A stretch of DNA of 64,000 nucleotides from Udeniomyces pyricola. Its lineage: Eukaryota; Basidiomycota; Tremellomycetes; Cystofilobasidiales; Mrakiaceae. The stretch is from assembly GCA_039545295.1 (NCBI GenBank), contig BCIK01000014.1, forward strand, positions 414,976 to 478,975, written 5' to 3'. Made by a program: the position numbers and the translations under genes. Shown in pieces: positions 23,565-35,274 of the stretch. The number at the start of each line of letters is the position of its first letter. Within the stretch, counting starts at the first letter, position 1. Under the pieces are notes generated by a model. That model saw nothing but the letters and a program-made list of their open reading frames with translations. It was not told the origin of the DNA and did not search any database.

Positions 23565-24299
23565 GGTGCTGTAGGGGACTGATGGGTGAAGGGGAGAGAG
23601 CGAAGATGGAAAAGGAAGTCGCCAGGAGGGGGGCCACCATGCAGACAGGCTGGACCAGGCGATAAGTCTGACTCACAACAATTTCGGCCGACCATCGTTT
23701 GCCCATATCGTTTATGCGCCCAAGAAATATATCCATTTTAAGCTGTAGCAAGATGTCGGTCATGGATCTTGCCTCGCACACATATACACGCTCAACGTAA
23801 GCATGTTTGTGCCTTGATCTTCGCACGACTGGCATGCATATCGACCCAAGATAGAACAAGATATGGCTAGAGGAAAAAAAAAAGAATGACGACAGATCTA
23901 GATCGATATCGATTACAGCTCGATTCATAATCATCATCATCGATCTGCACCATGATCGCCGCGCGCATCATCCATCACTTTCCACAGTCCTCGACGTATA
24001 ACAGATCAACGACGTTGGTCATTCGATGATTTCGACCAACCTATGTTTGGTTTACAGGGGAGACAAGCTTTGTCTTCGCTCGTGTCGAACATTGAGCAGA
24101 ACCAAGACCAGTCGTCATCAGTTCATCTCGCTCACCAGAACGGAAAACTCAATTGTAAAGTCGGGCCAACATCTATGCAGGCAAGATGCACGTGACTGAA
24201 AGGTCATGTAACCAGAACCCGGGTGACGAGTTTCGAGTTTCTGTCCTCGAACCATTCGATCCCTTCTTTCCTGCCTTTGACCTCCATCACCCCATCACC
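23565..24299. promoter_or_regulatory. divergent promoter region of ILV6 and GluRS
   Basis: A 735-base region. A perfect TGACTCA (Gcn4/CPC1-type core) lies at 23669-23675, about 105 bases before the ILV6 start. A CACGTGAC element (E-box/Cbf1-type) lies at about 24189-24196, just inside an upstream ATG at 24186 that is in frame with GluRS. Both are short motifs that can arise by chance. Confidence 0.4.
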
Positions 24300-27200
24300 A
24301 TGTCCTCACCAACCCATACTCTTACTCTGTCGCAGACAGCGACGCCCTTCCCCTTCTCGACGCTCGCGGCCGCCTCGTTCCTCAACTCGCAGCCGAGCTC
24401 GACGACCGAGGCTTTGACCGCGCCCACCGTTGACATCGCCTGGGACAAAGAGGCTAAGCTCTCGCTCGATGGCAAGCCCCTTGCCGAGCAGGACGTCCTC
24501 GATGTCTTTGCCAAGGAGCTCAAGGGAAAGGAGGTGAGGACTGGTTGTCATATTGACTCGTTGTGAAAGAGGCCTCCTTGATTCAACAGTTATCAAGGCG
24601 GCAAACAGGTGTCAAGACGAGACGCCGTCATACCTCGACCACCCTTTGCTTCTATCTCCTTCTCCTCGTCAAGAATCGGACGCTACGACTTGTTCATGAG
24701 CTGATCGGTGTCCTCTTTCACATCTTTTCTCACTATAGACCGCATTCCCGCAGCTCCCTACTCCTCTTACCTCCACTGTGCCTTTCGCCGAAGTAACTCA
24801 GATCTTTGATGTCCTCGATGACTTCCTCGCTTTGAGGTACGTCCTTTTCTCAACTCAATTGCCTTTGGGGGGTTTTCGCCCAGTGGTATCTGTGCGACTT
24901 CATCAAAAAGCATGGGTACTGACTCTCTAAGTTGTACAATACGTGCTCGTTGGCTACCTCTCCCAGGACTTTCTTCGGTGGACACCAGCTCGGAGCCAAA
25001 GACTTTGGCGTCTGGGGTGCTATCAAGAGTGCGTTTCGATCTCGATCCAATCCAACCTACCCACGATCTGCTGGTTCTTATTGCATGGACGATCAACTGA
25101 CATCGACTCATATATCGTGACAATAGCCAACTTGCCTGCTATCGGCATCCTCAAGAAGAAGTCGCACAACCACCTCGCTCGATGGTACAACTACGTCGAT
25201 TCGTTGCCTTCGACCCAGGAGGCTGTCGCGGCGCTTGCGGCGGCCAAGGCAAGCAAGGCTCCTAAGGGAGGCAAGGTTGCCGAGAAGGGAGAGAAGGTAA
25301 TTTGGCCGAGTCATTCATCTCTCTCGCCAGGATTAGACATCTGTGGCAGCAAAGAATGTGGCCCTCGAATACGCTGAGTTTCGGTGACTTATTGTCGTTC
25401 CGCTTTGACGTTTGTCCTTTGATCGGTACATCGTTGCCAGACCGAGGTCGAGAAGAAGGAAATCACCCTTGATCTTCCCGGAGCTATCGACGGCGAGGTC
25501 GTCACTCGATTCCGTAAGCGTCTGGATTTGATCGCTTTTTCTATGGCCTCTTCAAGTTTCATTCAGCTCAAATCGCTTTGCTTCATGGACAACTTTATCA
25601 GCTCCCGAGCCCTCAGGATACCTTCACATCGGTCACTCCAAGGCCGCCCTTCTCAACCGATACTTCGCTGACAAGTACCACGGCAAGATGATCCTTCGAT
25701 TCGACGACACGAACCCTCTCAAGGAGCGAGTGCGTGTTTGCACCTTGTTTTCTCTATTTTACTGGTCTTCTTTGCATCTCTTCTGACTTTCGTCGTCCAT
25801 CGGTCCATCTTTTTGCCGTCTCATCTGTGCCGTGTTATCTTCTCGCCGTATCATCAGAGCGAGTTCGAAAAGTCCATCAAGGAAGATCTCGAGCTTCTCA
25901 ACATCAAGTTCGACCAGGTTACCTACACGTCGGACCACTTTGATCGACTCCACGAGATCGCAATCCAGCTCATCAAGGATGGCAATGCTTACTGTGACGA
26001 CACGCCTCAGGAGGAGGTTCGTGCATCTTGTGCCTGTGATCTCCTCCTGATTTCGAATCGCAATCGTTGGATCTGACATCGCTCTCTAATCGTTGCCGTT
26101 GCCATGATCCCCTCACGTTCTTGCTCATACAGATGCGGCGCCGACGAATGGACGGTATTGCCTCTGATCGACGAGAAGAGTCCGTCGAGGACAGTCTTAA
26201 GCGGTTTGAGGAGATGACGGCTGGTTCGGATGAAGGTCAGAAGTGGTGCCTTCGAGCCAAGATGAGCGTTGACGATCCCAACAAAGCTATGCGAGACACC
26301 GTCATCTACCGATGCGTCAAGCAGGCTCACCACCGAACTGGGTATGTCCAAACTTATCCGACCAGCTTCGTTATCTTCGTCTGGCATTTGATAGCTCGCA
26401 GCTAACATTTTTTTTACTACGTTGACGTGGCATCGGTAGTACCAAGTACTTCTCCTACCCCACTTACGACTTCGCCTGCCCCGTCGTTGACTCGCTCGAG
26501 GGTGTCACCCACGCTCTCAGGACCAACGAGTACCGAGACCGAAACCCGCAGTACATGTGGTTCATCGACGCCCTCAACATCCGGAAGCCCAACCTTTGGG
26601 ACTTCTCGTAAGTCGCCATGGCTGGTCATTGCATTCCTCTCAGGTCACAGCACAGTCGCAGATGTCGAAAATTTGACTAGTAACAAAAGCAGCTGACAAC
26701 TTGATTTTTCTATCTTTTTTTGTTACGCCCTGGCATTTCTCAGTCGACTCAACTTCGTCTACACTTTGCTCTCGAAGCGAAAGCTCCACCAGTTCGTCAA
26801 CGATGGACAGGTCACTGGTTGGGACGATGCCCGATTCCCCACTGTTCGAGGTTCGTTGCCTCATGTGCTGCCCTCTCCCTCCCTTGGCGGTGTCTCCTTT
26901 TCAACCCTGCTGATATGTCTCTCACTTCCTTCTACTATCTGCCTAATTATATCACAACAATCTAGGAATCCGACGCCGAGGTCTCACCATCGAGGCTCTC
27001 AAGGAGTTCATTATTCTTCAGGGCGCCTCTCAGTCGCAGATGACGATGGAGTGGGACGGTATCTGGACCATCAACAAGCGAATCATCGATCCTATCGTTC
27101 CTCGATACGTTGCTCTCACCAACAAAGATCTGTAAGTGTTCAGTTCAGGTCTAGGTCTAGGTCTAGACTGGTATCATCACGAATGATATCGCATAGCAAA

Positions 27201-28514
27201 GGTCGATGAGACTGATGTTTTCTTGACCGTCTTCTCCGTTTGTTGAACCCTCTCCCCCCTTCCCCTCTTTGTTCGTAAATGTCTTCCTTCCTTTTTTTAC
27301 TTCACTTGCTTAGCGTCAAGGTCGAGATCTCGGGTGGACCTTCCGCCGAAGAGACCAAGTCGCTTCCTCGTCACAAGAAGAACTCGGACCTCGGAGAGAA
27401 GCAGACCGTCTACGCTTCGACCATCTACGTTGAGCAGGTCGATGCCGCGTCCTTCGACGACAATGAGGAGGTAAGAGATTCAGCCAGCCAACTCGGATCG
27501 GGTGTCGACGCTTGCCGTTGCGTGCCACGAGTACTTTGTCCTTCTTGATGTACGAACGTCTGATGCAGTCGTCTGGTTCGATCTTCTCTGTCCATCATGT
27601 AGGTCACCCTTATGGACTGGGGAAACGCCTACGTCCGATCCAAGACCACCTCCGATGCTGGCGTCGTGACGTCCATCCAAATGGAACTTCACCTTGAGGG
27701 CGACTTCAAGAAGACCAAGAAGAAGGTCACTTGGCTCTCGGCTCCTTCGAGCTCGAACCCGACGACACCCTTGACGCTCGTCGATTACGATTACCTCATC
27801 ACCAAGAAGAAGCTCGAGGATACGGATTCGGCTTCCGATTTCATCACGCCTACGACTGAGTTCCGAGAGGACGCCACGGGAGATTCCAACGTGCTCAAGG
27901 ATGTTAAGAAGGGGGACACCGTTCAGTTTGAGAGGAAGGGTTACTACATCTGTGACTCGACCGCAGGTGAGGGTGAAGGAGGTCGATGGGAGTTTATCGC
28001 TATCCCTGATGGACGAGCGGCGAGCGTCGAGAGCAAGGAGGTTGCTAGGCGGGAGAAGGAGAAGAAGGCTGCTGGTGCTTCCGCTACCGCCAAGGGACCC
28101 GAGAAGAAGAGCAAGAAGGCTGAGAAGAAGGAGGCCGCTGCTACCGCCGGAGGAGCTGCCGCCAAGAAGGACAAGAAGACTGAGAAGCCTGCTGCCGCGA
28201 CTGAGGCCGGTGGTCTCTCGGCCACCAAGGTCGTCCGATCCGAAGGAACCGCTGGATTCGAGATCCCTGTCTCGACGACTGTGAGTGGCTTTTCTCGTCC
28301 TTTTACTTCCCTTCTTGTTTCTTCGTTGCCAAGTTTGGGATACCTCATGCTGGACTTCAACATGTTAATCGCGACTATCTGCCCCTTCTTCACCTCTCCT
28401 CGTCTTACTTTGTCTTAGATGTACCCTGTCAAGCGGGTCTACGGTGAGGATGAGATTGCGACGGGTGGAGAGGAGATCAAGATGTACGGCGTCAAGCCCT
28501 ACACTTCGGTTTAG
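24300..28514 (+). CDS. GUS1: glutamyl-tRNA synthetase, cytosolic
   Basis: Class I synthetase charging tRNA-Glu. The N-terminal part (24300 to about 25300) is the GST-like appendage used for complex assembly ([47 protein letters not shown] segments). The catalytic part has [20 protein letters not shown] (HIGH), [63 protein letters not shown] (KMSKS as LSKRK) and [17 protein letters not shown]. The anticodon-binding beta-barrels follow, then a Lys/Ala-rich linker (about 28030-28200). The last exon, 28419-28514, encodes only a short tail with MYPVKRVYG and [11 protein letters not shown]. The chosen start is ATG at 24300 ([12 protein letters not shown]); an in-frame upstream ATG at 24186 would add 38 residues that look untranslated. 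Confidence 0.94.
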
Positions 28515-29196
28515 AACTGCTAGGCCTCGTATATAATCGACAAGTTTTTGCCTTCTCCTTTCCCCCTCCCCCTCTTTCCCTTCTTTTTCGCCTTGAGTGG
28601 CTTGTGCTTCACCGATCTAATGATGTGCAGTGTTGAAGCTCGACGTTGCTAGCTCGAGCCATTCATCGATGATGCTACATCATCGAACGAGTATGTAAAA
28701 GTTTGTATAGGCTAGCCAGCCAGGTTGGCAGATTGGATGCCCCCTTTTGCGAACAGCTGGAGCCGATGCGGACAACGTCGTCACTTCTGGTGACTTGAAG
28801 GGACCAGGTGCTTTTCGATGCCGCTTGGCGATCTCACGTCGCTGTCATCTGCAGCGCATCATTGATTGACTCGGAAGTCCTGGTGCAAACTTCCCCCCTT
28901 CGCCACATAATTTCCCTCCTACGATTGGGTCAACGATTCCCGACAATCACCCGCAACTGACGCATTGATCCTGAGCCATCATGGACCATCCAAAGCAGAG
29001 CGAGCAGACGTGCATTCACAAAAGGCTATGCAAAACAAGAAAATCATATCGATACATGAATCGTGGATCCAAAAAAAGTAAGACACATAATTGAATGAGA
29101 CACCCATCTAACGTCTTTTCTTCTTCTTCGGGTTCTCTCTCCTTCTACGACCGACCGATCATCCATCTCCACACCAGCAGGCGACTAAGTCCATCT
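28515..29196. other. convergent intergenic region
   Basis: A 682-base region between the 3' ends of GluRS and malic enzyme. It begins with a CT-rich tract after the GluRS stop and becomes A-rich near 29020-29090. No gene or clear terminator signal is seen. Confidence 0.4.
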
Positions 29197-30732
29197 CTAG
29201 ATCTCTCCCTTTTCGACGTCATAAGTGTACGACGGGTAAGCTTCCGCGCTCCACTGTCGACCGGCAGCCCAAGTCCTCCTCTCCTCCTCGCTCATCTTGA
29301 TGACCTTTTCGTCGCAGTTGGCGGTGCCATCGTCAATGGCTTGTTGAAGAACAGCGAGGGCGACGTCAAAGTTGACGGATCGGATGTCTTCAAATTCGGG
29401 GAGGAGGGAAGCGGTATCGTCCTTGAGAGCCGGGGCGAGCGCAGCGAGAGCTCGTGTAGCGGCGACCTTGATGATGCAAGGAGAGCGGCAGAGAAGTGAG
29501 GTTGGACGTTAAGTTGAGTTGAGTTGAGTTGAAAGAAGAAGGAAACGATACGTTAGTCATTAGTGTCGCGTTGAAAGACTAGGTTGTTCGAATTGCCCCC
29601 CCCCCCGCTCCCGCGCCTCGTGATGATTCGTGTGAGTCGACCGAAAGACACAAAGTCTGGACGAGACCAATGTTCGAATAGGATGTCGAAATCATACGTA
29701 CTATCATGCTATCGGTGATAGCTGAAGCCGACGCCAAAATAGCTCCCAACGTGATCTACACCAGATGAGCGAGAAGGGTAAGAAGAAAGAAAGAAAGAAT
29801 CAGAATTCGAAAACATATCTGATCAGTCTCTTTCCTCACTCCCAAGTCCTCGTTTACATCCTCGTAAAACTGATTACCGAACTCACGGAAGGGTAGATGA
29901 GTGCATTGTTACCCTCGCCAATGGTGACCTTTCGGTCGTTGATTTCGACCGGCTCAAAGGGGCTGCCAGTGACGATCAAAGCTTTGCCCTCAGTCCAGGC
30001 CAAGATGTCTTTAGGTTGAGCCTCGGCGAGCTTGGTAGGGTTGGAGAGAGGGAAGACGATGGGTCGATCCGTGTGCTTGGCCATTTCCTTGATCTGAAAG
30101 AGAACGGCGATAGAGCAAAGGAAAGGGAGTCAGCCTTAGGTAAGAGAGCACGCATCAAGCAATGAGACATCTCGATCATTTGTGATCCATTTGAGACAGA
30201 ATTACTTACCACGTTCTCAGTCCACGCTCCCGCATTGGTCGAGGTACCAATGATGACCGTCGGCTTGTACTTCTTGACGACCTTTTCCAAATCTTTCTTG
30301 TCCTCTTTCGATCCATCCCAATCGTCCCGGGCGAACTCTCCCAACCCCTCTCGGACGTCATCGTCGGTCGTGAGAAGCCCGACTTTATCGACGAGGATGA
30401 ACTTCTTGTTAGCTTCCTCCTCCGAGATGGGATCAGACGAATCGTCGAGTTTGAGCGTCATGGCTTGACGGATTTGACGGACGATACCGAGTCCGGCGGT
30501 ACCGGCACCGTAACAAAGGATAGTCTGGTCCTTGAGAGCCGTCTTGGAGACGTGGAGAGCCGAGATAAGAGCCGCGAGGGTGACGGCACCAGTGCCTTGG
30601 ATGTCGTCGTTGAAGCAAGGAACTACACAAGGCAAGAGCAGAAGAAAAAAAAAGGAGAAAAAAAAAGAGAAACGACCAAAACAAAGGGAATACTAGTGTT
30701 CGATAGCCCATATTGAGAAGGCTCATGAACTT

Positions 30733-30769
<37 letters not shown>

Positions 30770-32064
30770 TTACTGTCATCGCGGTATCGGTCGAGCAACC
30801 TCTGGGCGTTGGACGTTCCAAAGTCTTCAAAGTGCTTGACAGCGTGAGGAAGCTCCTCCTTCAAGACCTGAGATGCGACAGAACATAACCATAGTCAAGA
30901 ATCATGAGTACGGGGTTCATGCGACCAGGGGGAATCCTTGTCGAACGGATCGAACGGCTCGTACCTGGAGGAATCGATCGACAAAAGAGTCGTACTCGTC
31001 GCCTGTGAGTCGCTTGTGCCTCCATCCGACGTAAAGATCGTCCTTGAGGAGCTTCTCGTTGTTGGTTCCGACGTCGAGGGAGACAGCCAAGATCTTGGAG
31101 GGGTCAATGCCGGCGGCGAGAGTGTAGATGACCGATTTGGCTGTGGTATCACAAGCGAGGCAACGCAAGATTTGTCAGTCTTGACAGAGGACACAGTGCT
31201 TCTTCAATACATATGCTACAGCGGGAAAAAGGTAAGCTCAGTATAGAGATTATGGAAATAAACATGGTTAAAACCTCACCCGTGCTGATGCCGCTTCCAC
31301 CGACACCCTGGTCTCCAATACCCAAGATGGCCTCTCCATCACTAACAACGACGAGCTCAATGTCTCTCTTCCGGCCTCGGGTGTCGACGAGATGGGTACG
31401 AAGATCATCTTCCAGGGTGTCCCTGTTAGGGTACGCGAGGAAGCATGCGCCTTGGGGCTTGCGGAAGACATGGGAGTACGAGGCAATGGCTTGAGCCTCG
31501 GTCGGAGTGTAGATGATAGGGAAAGTCTCAGTGAGATGATGAGCTGTTGGCAGAGCAAACCATAGATGGGTTGAAGGCGTCAGCGTCATCGATCAAGATG
31601 TACTTTGTCGAGTCTTGACATCAAGACACTTACAGAGCAGGGAGTAGAAGAGCGTCCACGATTGCTCTTGCAGAGACCAGAGGAATGAGTTCTGGTTTGA
31701 ATAAATAAACAATGGATACATCCCAATTCGTGCACAAAGAGAGAGAAAAAAACCGACAAGACAAGAGTAGCAAGGGGGAACATGAAGGCAGGCATAAGCG
31801 ATGACGATCCATCGTCGAGGTTCGTTCTTTAGCAAGGATTGCGATTGCTCTGCAGACCTTCTTCATATCACTGTCTTGATCCTGGTACTGCTTGTACGCC
31901 CGGCTAAGCTGAAGGTCAAGGGAGCAGATGCTCGAGGGAAGACGCGAAGTCAAGTCAAACTCCTTGCGTTCGTCCTGGGTGAAGGCGGTTCCTTTGTTCC
32001 AACGAGGGTGGTCGAGAAGGGCATCGCCACGGACGGCGAGCTTAACGGGAGGGGGAGGGGACAT
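29197..32064 (-). CDS. mae2: malic enzyme, NAD(P)-dependent
   Basis: Oxidative decarboxylation of malate to pyruvate. Exons give VKLAVRGDALLDHPRWNKGT, HLTETFPIIYTPTEAQAI (Tyr region of the active site), DIELVVVSDGEAILGIGDQG and GVGGSGI, then the NAD(P)-binding region FNDDIQGTGAVTLAAL and ILCYGAGTAGLGIVRQI, later TVIIGTSTNAGAWTENVV, RPIVFPLSNPTKLAEAQPKD and the C-terminal EERRTWAAGRQWSAEAYPSY, with the stop at 29197-29199. No mitochondrial presequence is apparent with the start used, ATG at 32064 (MSPPPPVKLAVRG). An upstream exon beginning at ATG 32271 (MTLHPRYSR) with a TATAAATA at 32339-32346 could be spliced on, so the 5' end is uncertain. It is divergent from the Mae1-like permease. Cofactor specificity is not resolved. 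Confidence 0.92.
30737..30766 (-). repeat. T30 (coding strand) just after a malic enzyme donor site
   Basis: On the coding strand, thirty T begin a few bases after the donor GTAAGCC at about 30772. The adjoining T/A-rich stretch extends to 30731. Confidence 0.9.
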
Positions 32065-32521
32065 ATCGGCGAGCTGCTGAAGAGTAGTGGAACGATGGGA
32101 GCCGGATGAGAAAGATCCAAAGGATTGATGGTTGTCGATGACGGAAGACGTGGAGGGCAAGCCATCATGTCCATCCGGCAGTCAGTGAATCCTCTCGCAG
32201 CAGTTGATCAAGAATTAGTTATCATCGGTAATAGGTACGTACCAGCTACAGGAACCCGAGAATAGCGGGGATGCAACGTCATCGTCGAATGTCGAATTTC
32301 GAAGCTCAAAGGGCGCCGCTGTCGATCATGAGGCAGGTTATAAATACGATACGTTTGCCTCTTCGTGGCTTGTTTGAGGTTCTCTAAATTGGCCGGTTAA
32401 TGCCGGTCGGGGAACATTGAATATCGAACGTACGAATAAGGCGACATGCGACAGACGATAGACGATTCTAAACGCCGGAAGCGGGGTACAGCGTATATAA
32501 CATGTGAGCGACGGCTCCGAC
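32065..32521. promoter_or_regulatory. divergent promoter region, malic enzyme / permease side
   Basis: Contains TATAAATA at 32339-32346 (TATTTATA on minus), 68 bases before a candidate malic enzyme first exon starting at 32271, and a second TATATAA at about 32494-32500 pointing right. The short palindromic TTCGAA/TCGAAT cluster at 32284-32303 lies within the possible 5' UTR. Confidence 0.45.
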
Positions 32522-32959
32522 ATGGCCGACAAGGGCCGAGGGCAGCACGAGGGGAACGTGCAGATCGCAAAGAAGCCTATCGAAATAGAGATCCGCAATC
32601 ACGGGGGTCTCGCTCAATCGCGCTCTCCCGTACGCTCACCCCCACCTTCTCCATCAGTTCCCCAGTTTCCCCTTTATTGCCTCGACGTCGTCGCCCCCGT
32701 CATTTCTCATCTTTCCTCGCAGCAGCAGAGACAGCCCATGACGACACTGTCTTAACTTACTGACGCGTACTGACGTTGTCCTTGCAAGACGGACAGCTTC
32801 GCCAAGCCCTTCAGCGATCGATTCCAAGCTGCAGGCTACGGGCAAGAACGAAGCTTCTCACTTGACCGATTCTCATCACCGACTGCTGCCCGATTTGCTC
32901 GACGTTCGCCCTTGACGACCCGCACACGACTCCTCCTCGACTCGCTCATCCCAGTCTAG
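32522..32959 (+). CDS. candidate spliced small ORF, 92 residues, unknown
   Basis: ATG at 32522 (MADKGRGQHEGNVQIAKKP) reads 36 codons to 32629; a GTACGC donor and a GCAAG acceptor at 32788 give a phase-0 intron with an ACTGAC branch-like site, and exon 2 (32789-32959) adds DSFAKPFSDRFQAAGYGQER and about 35 more residues to TAG. Total 92 residues, Arg/Ser-rich and probably disordered. A TATATAA lies about 25 bases before the ATG. It ends 53 bases before the permease ATG, so it could be a small gene, a spliced upstream ORF of the permease, or 5' UTR that is open by chance. I do not recognise a family. Confidence 0.35.
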
Positions 32960-33012
32960 CCACTTTCTCTCATCCAATCCATACCTTTGACCTCTGACTC
33001 ATCGCCAGCAGC

Positions 33013-35274
33013 ATGGGTATCATTTCAACCGAACGAAAGAGGAAGTGGAGCGAAGTCAAGGTCCGTCGCGCGGTTCCGCTTCGCAGCCCATGACTAACGA
33101 CGGCTTCTGCGTTGGCACTAAGACCTGATGTACTCACACCGATACATGGTCTTCTGGGTTGTCTCTTGTCGGTTGTATAGTGGATCGAATCTTGGGGCTG
33201 GCAGATGTAAGCCTTCCTCTCGACGATTCTAAGGCCGGGCAGAAGTAGATGTTAGTTTCCCCTATGTCACCTTGACTTACACCTCTTTCGTGATTCGACC
33301 GTATCCACAGGTTCTGCGTCAACGTATGTCTTCCTTGCATCGACAAGCTATTCCCTGAGCTAACATCTGTACAATAACCACTCACAAACTACCTTGATAC
33401 ACCTTCCCAGATCGGTACAGGAGCTGTCAGCATCCTCGTCCCTTCCCTCCCATATAGCTTCAAGGGACAACACGCCATCGGCGTGACTTACTTCATCCTC
33501 AACATATGCATATATCTGCTCAACGTCACCATGATGTCGCTTCGAGCGGCTCGACACTGGAGCGTCTTCAAGCATTCCTTCTACGACGAAACTGAGGCCA
33601 TCTGGAGCGCAACCAGCCTGCTGGGCTTCGCGACGTAAGTTGTTATGCCTTCAGCTCTTCTCCAGGTTGCATTCTCTGGCTAACCATTGCTTTGGCAACC
33701 GTCCAGGCTCTTTATTGCCACCATCAACCTTGGAATTCCTTACACTGGCGGCAACTGGCTCACCATTGGTTGGTCCTACATAAATTCATCTGCTCACTGC
33801 TGACTTATTCCATACTACTGGCAAAAATGCTGATCGATATCGTGCGTGCTTTCTCCAGCCATGGAGGTCGTCTTTTGGGTGTATTTTGTTGCTGGATGCA
33901 TTTATGCTATCATTATTCATAACACCTTGTCCGTGTCCTACTTCGGCTGTTCTTCGTCTTCTTTTTTTTTCGGGCGGCCCAGCATCTGTGCTTATCACGT
34001 TAAACTCTTGATTCCACTTGATTCCAGCCGAGTTCTGCCCCGATCTCTCCATCTCGTCAGTGCTAGTGAAGCTCTTGAGCTCTTTCCCATCATGCTCTGT
34101 GGAACGATTGGTGGCGTCCTTGCCCCCGAAGTGGCCAAGATCAGCGCATCCCGGGCCTTCACCATCATCCTTTTTGCCTACGCCATGCAGGGATTGGGCT
34201 TGTTCATCGTGCGTTGACTCTCGATTTGACGTTTGTTCACTCTGAGCTTCGTGACATCTGACTGATTGAACCAATTCAATTGTGCTCCTTGCGTCTCGCA
34301 GTCTCTCATGGTGAGGCTCCAATCTATCTCGTGTCGCCGTAGTCCACGTTCTGCCATACTGCTATTCTCTTAACGCTTTAAACTTACTTATCTTGCTGTC
34401 TCTACCTTGTCAATCTCAGAAATTGAGCGTCTGGATGACCCGATGCATCGTTCTCCCCCAAGCTCCCGCCAAAACGATCCCCTCCTTCTGCGTTGCCATC
34501 GGACCTCCCGGTTTCACAGCTTTGGCTTTCATCAATCTCGGTATCGCCGCCCAGACCGTCTTCCCCGCCGTATCATTTGGATCGGGCATCTCTCCCTCTA
34601 TTGATCCTGCCTTGATCGGATCCATTTTCCTCATCGTCGGACTCTGGTTCTCACTCCTCATGCTTGGCTGGGCGTTCTGGATCGCGTTGCACTTCATCTT
34701 TTGGGGTGGAATTTCCTTGAAACGACTCATTGGGTCGTCGCCCTCGGAACCGTTCACAATGGGCCTCTGGGCTTTCACGTTCCCCCTCAGCGGTATCATC
34801 CTCACTCTGGGCAAGTTTGGAACTCTCCTCGAGGCGACGGGGTTCAAGGTCCTTGCCTGTATCGCAACCGGTTTCGTTTGGGGAATGTGAGTAGCGCGTC
34901 TGCTTCGGTTCGGATTTGGGTAATGTATACTGAAAGCTCGTACCAATTCTTTGATGCACTCTGTCAGGTGGTGTTATAACATCGTCGGTACCTCGATTAT
35001 CATCTGGGATGGAGCTCTTCCTGGCGCGCCCAAGGAGTTTGACGCCCGCAACTTCAAGGAACTTACCGGAGAGGATCCTTTGGGCGAGGCTGAGTCGCCC
35101 TCGGAGAAGCTTCATCACAAGAAGGAGCAGGAGGCCAAGAAGGAGCATGCCGAGTCGATGAGGCATCGGGCTGAGCAGAGGCAGGAGGAGGGCGACTTGG
35201 GGAGCGATGAGACTCGACGATCGTCGAGTGAGCATGACCTCGAGAGTGGCCTACCTGGGCACGGTTGTCGATGA
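33013..35274 (+). CDS. mae1: Mae1-like malate/C4-dicarboxylate permease (TDT/SLAC1 family)
   Basis: Second TDT-family transporter of the window. Exon 1 (33013-33060) gives MGIISTERKRKWSEVK; a 26-nt exon (33181-33206) and a 13-nt exon (33311-33323) supply WIESWGWQMFCVN, which joins IGTGAVSILVPSLPYSFKG, the first-helix signature. Later exons give AIWSATSLLGFATLFIATI, LAPEVAKISASRAFTIILFA, CVAIGPPGFTALAFINLG (the Mae1-type GPPxFTALALI motif) and MGLWAFTFPLSGIILTLGKF. A charged cytosolic tail of about 100 residues ends at 35274. The GPPGFTALAF motif favours the malate permease branch over the sulfite branch; the substrate remains an inference, supported by the divergent malic enzyme gene. Confidence 0.82.

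Noticed and set aside
27141..27170. GGTCTA triplicate in a GluRS intron, and GAGTT repeats at about 29513-29530 in a malic enzyme intron
   Set aside because: Very short tandem repeats (3-4 units) in introns; no sign of function beyond slippage.
32065..32174. Frame starting MDMMACPPRLPSS upstream of malic enzyme
   Set aside because: Out of frame with the conserved VKLAVRGDALLDHPRWNKG exon; it cannot be joined by a simple AG acceptor.
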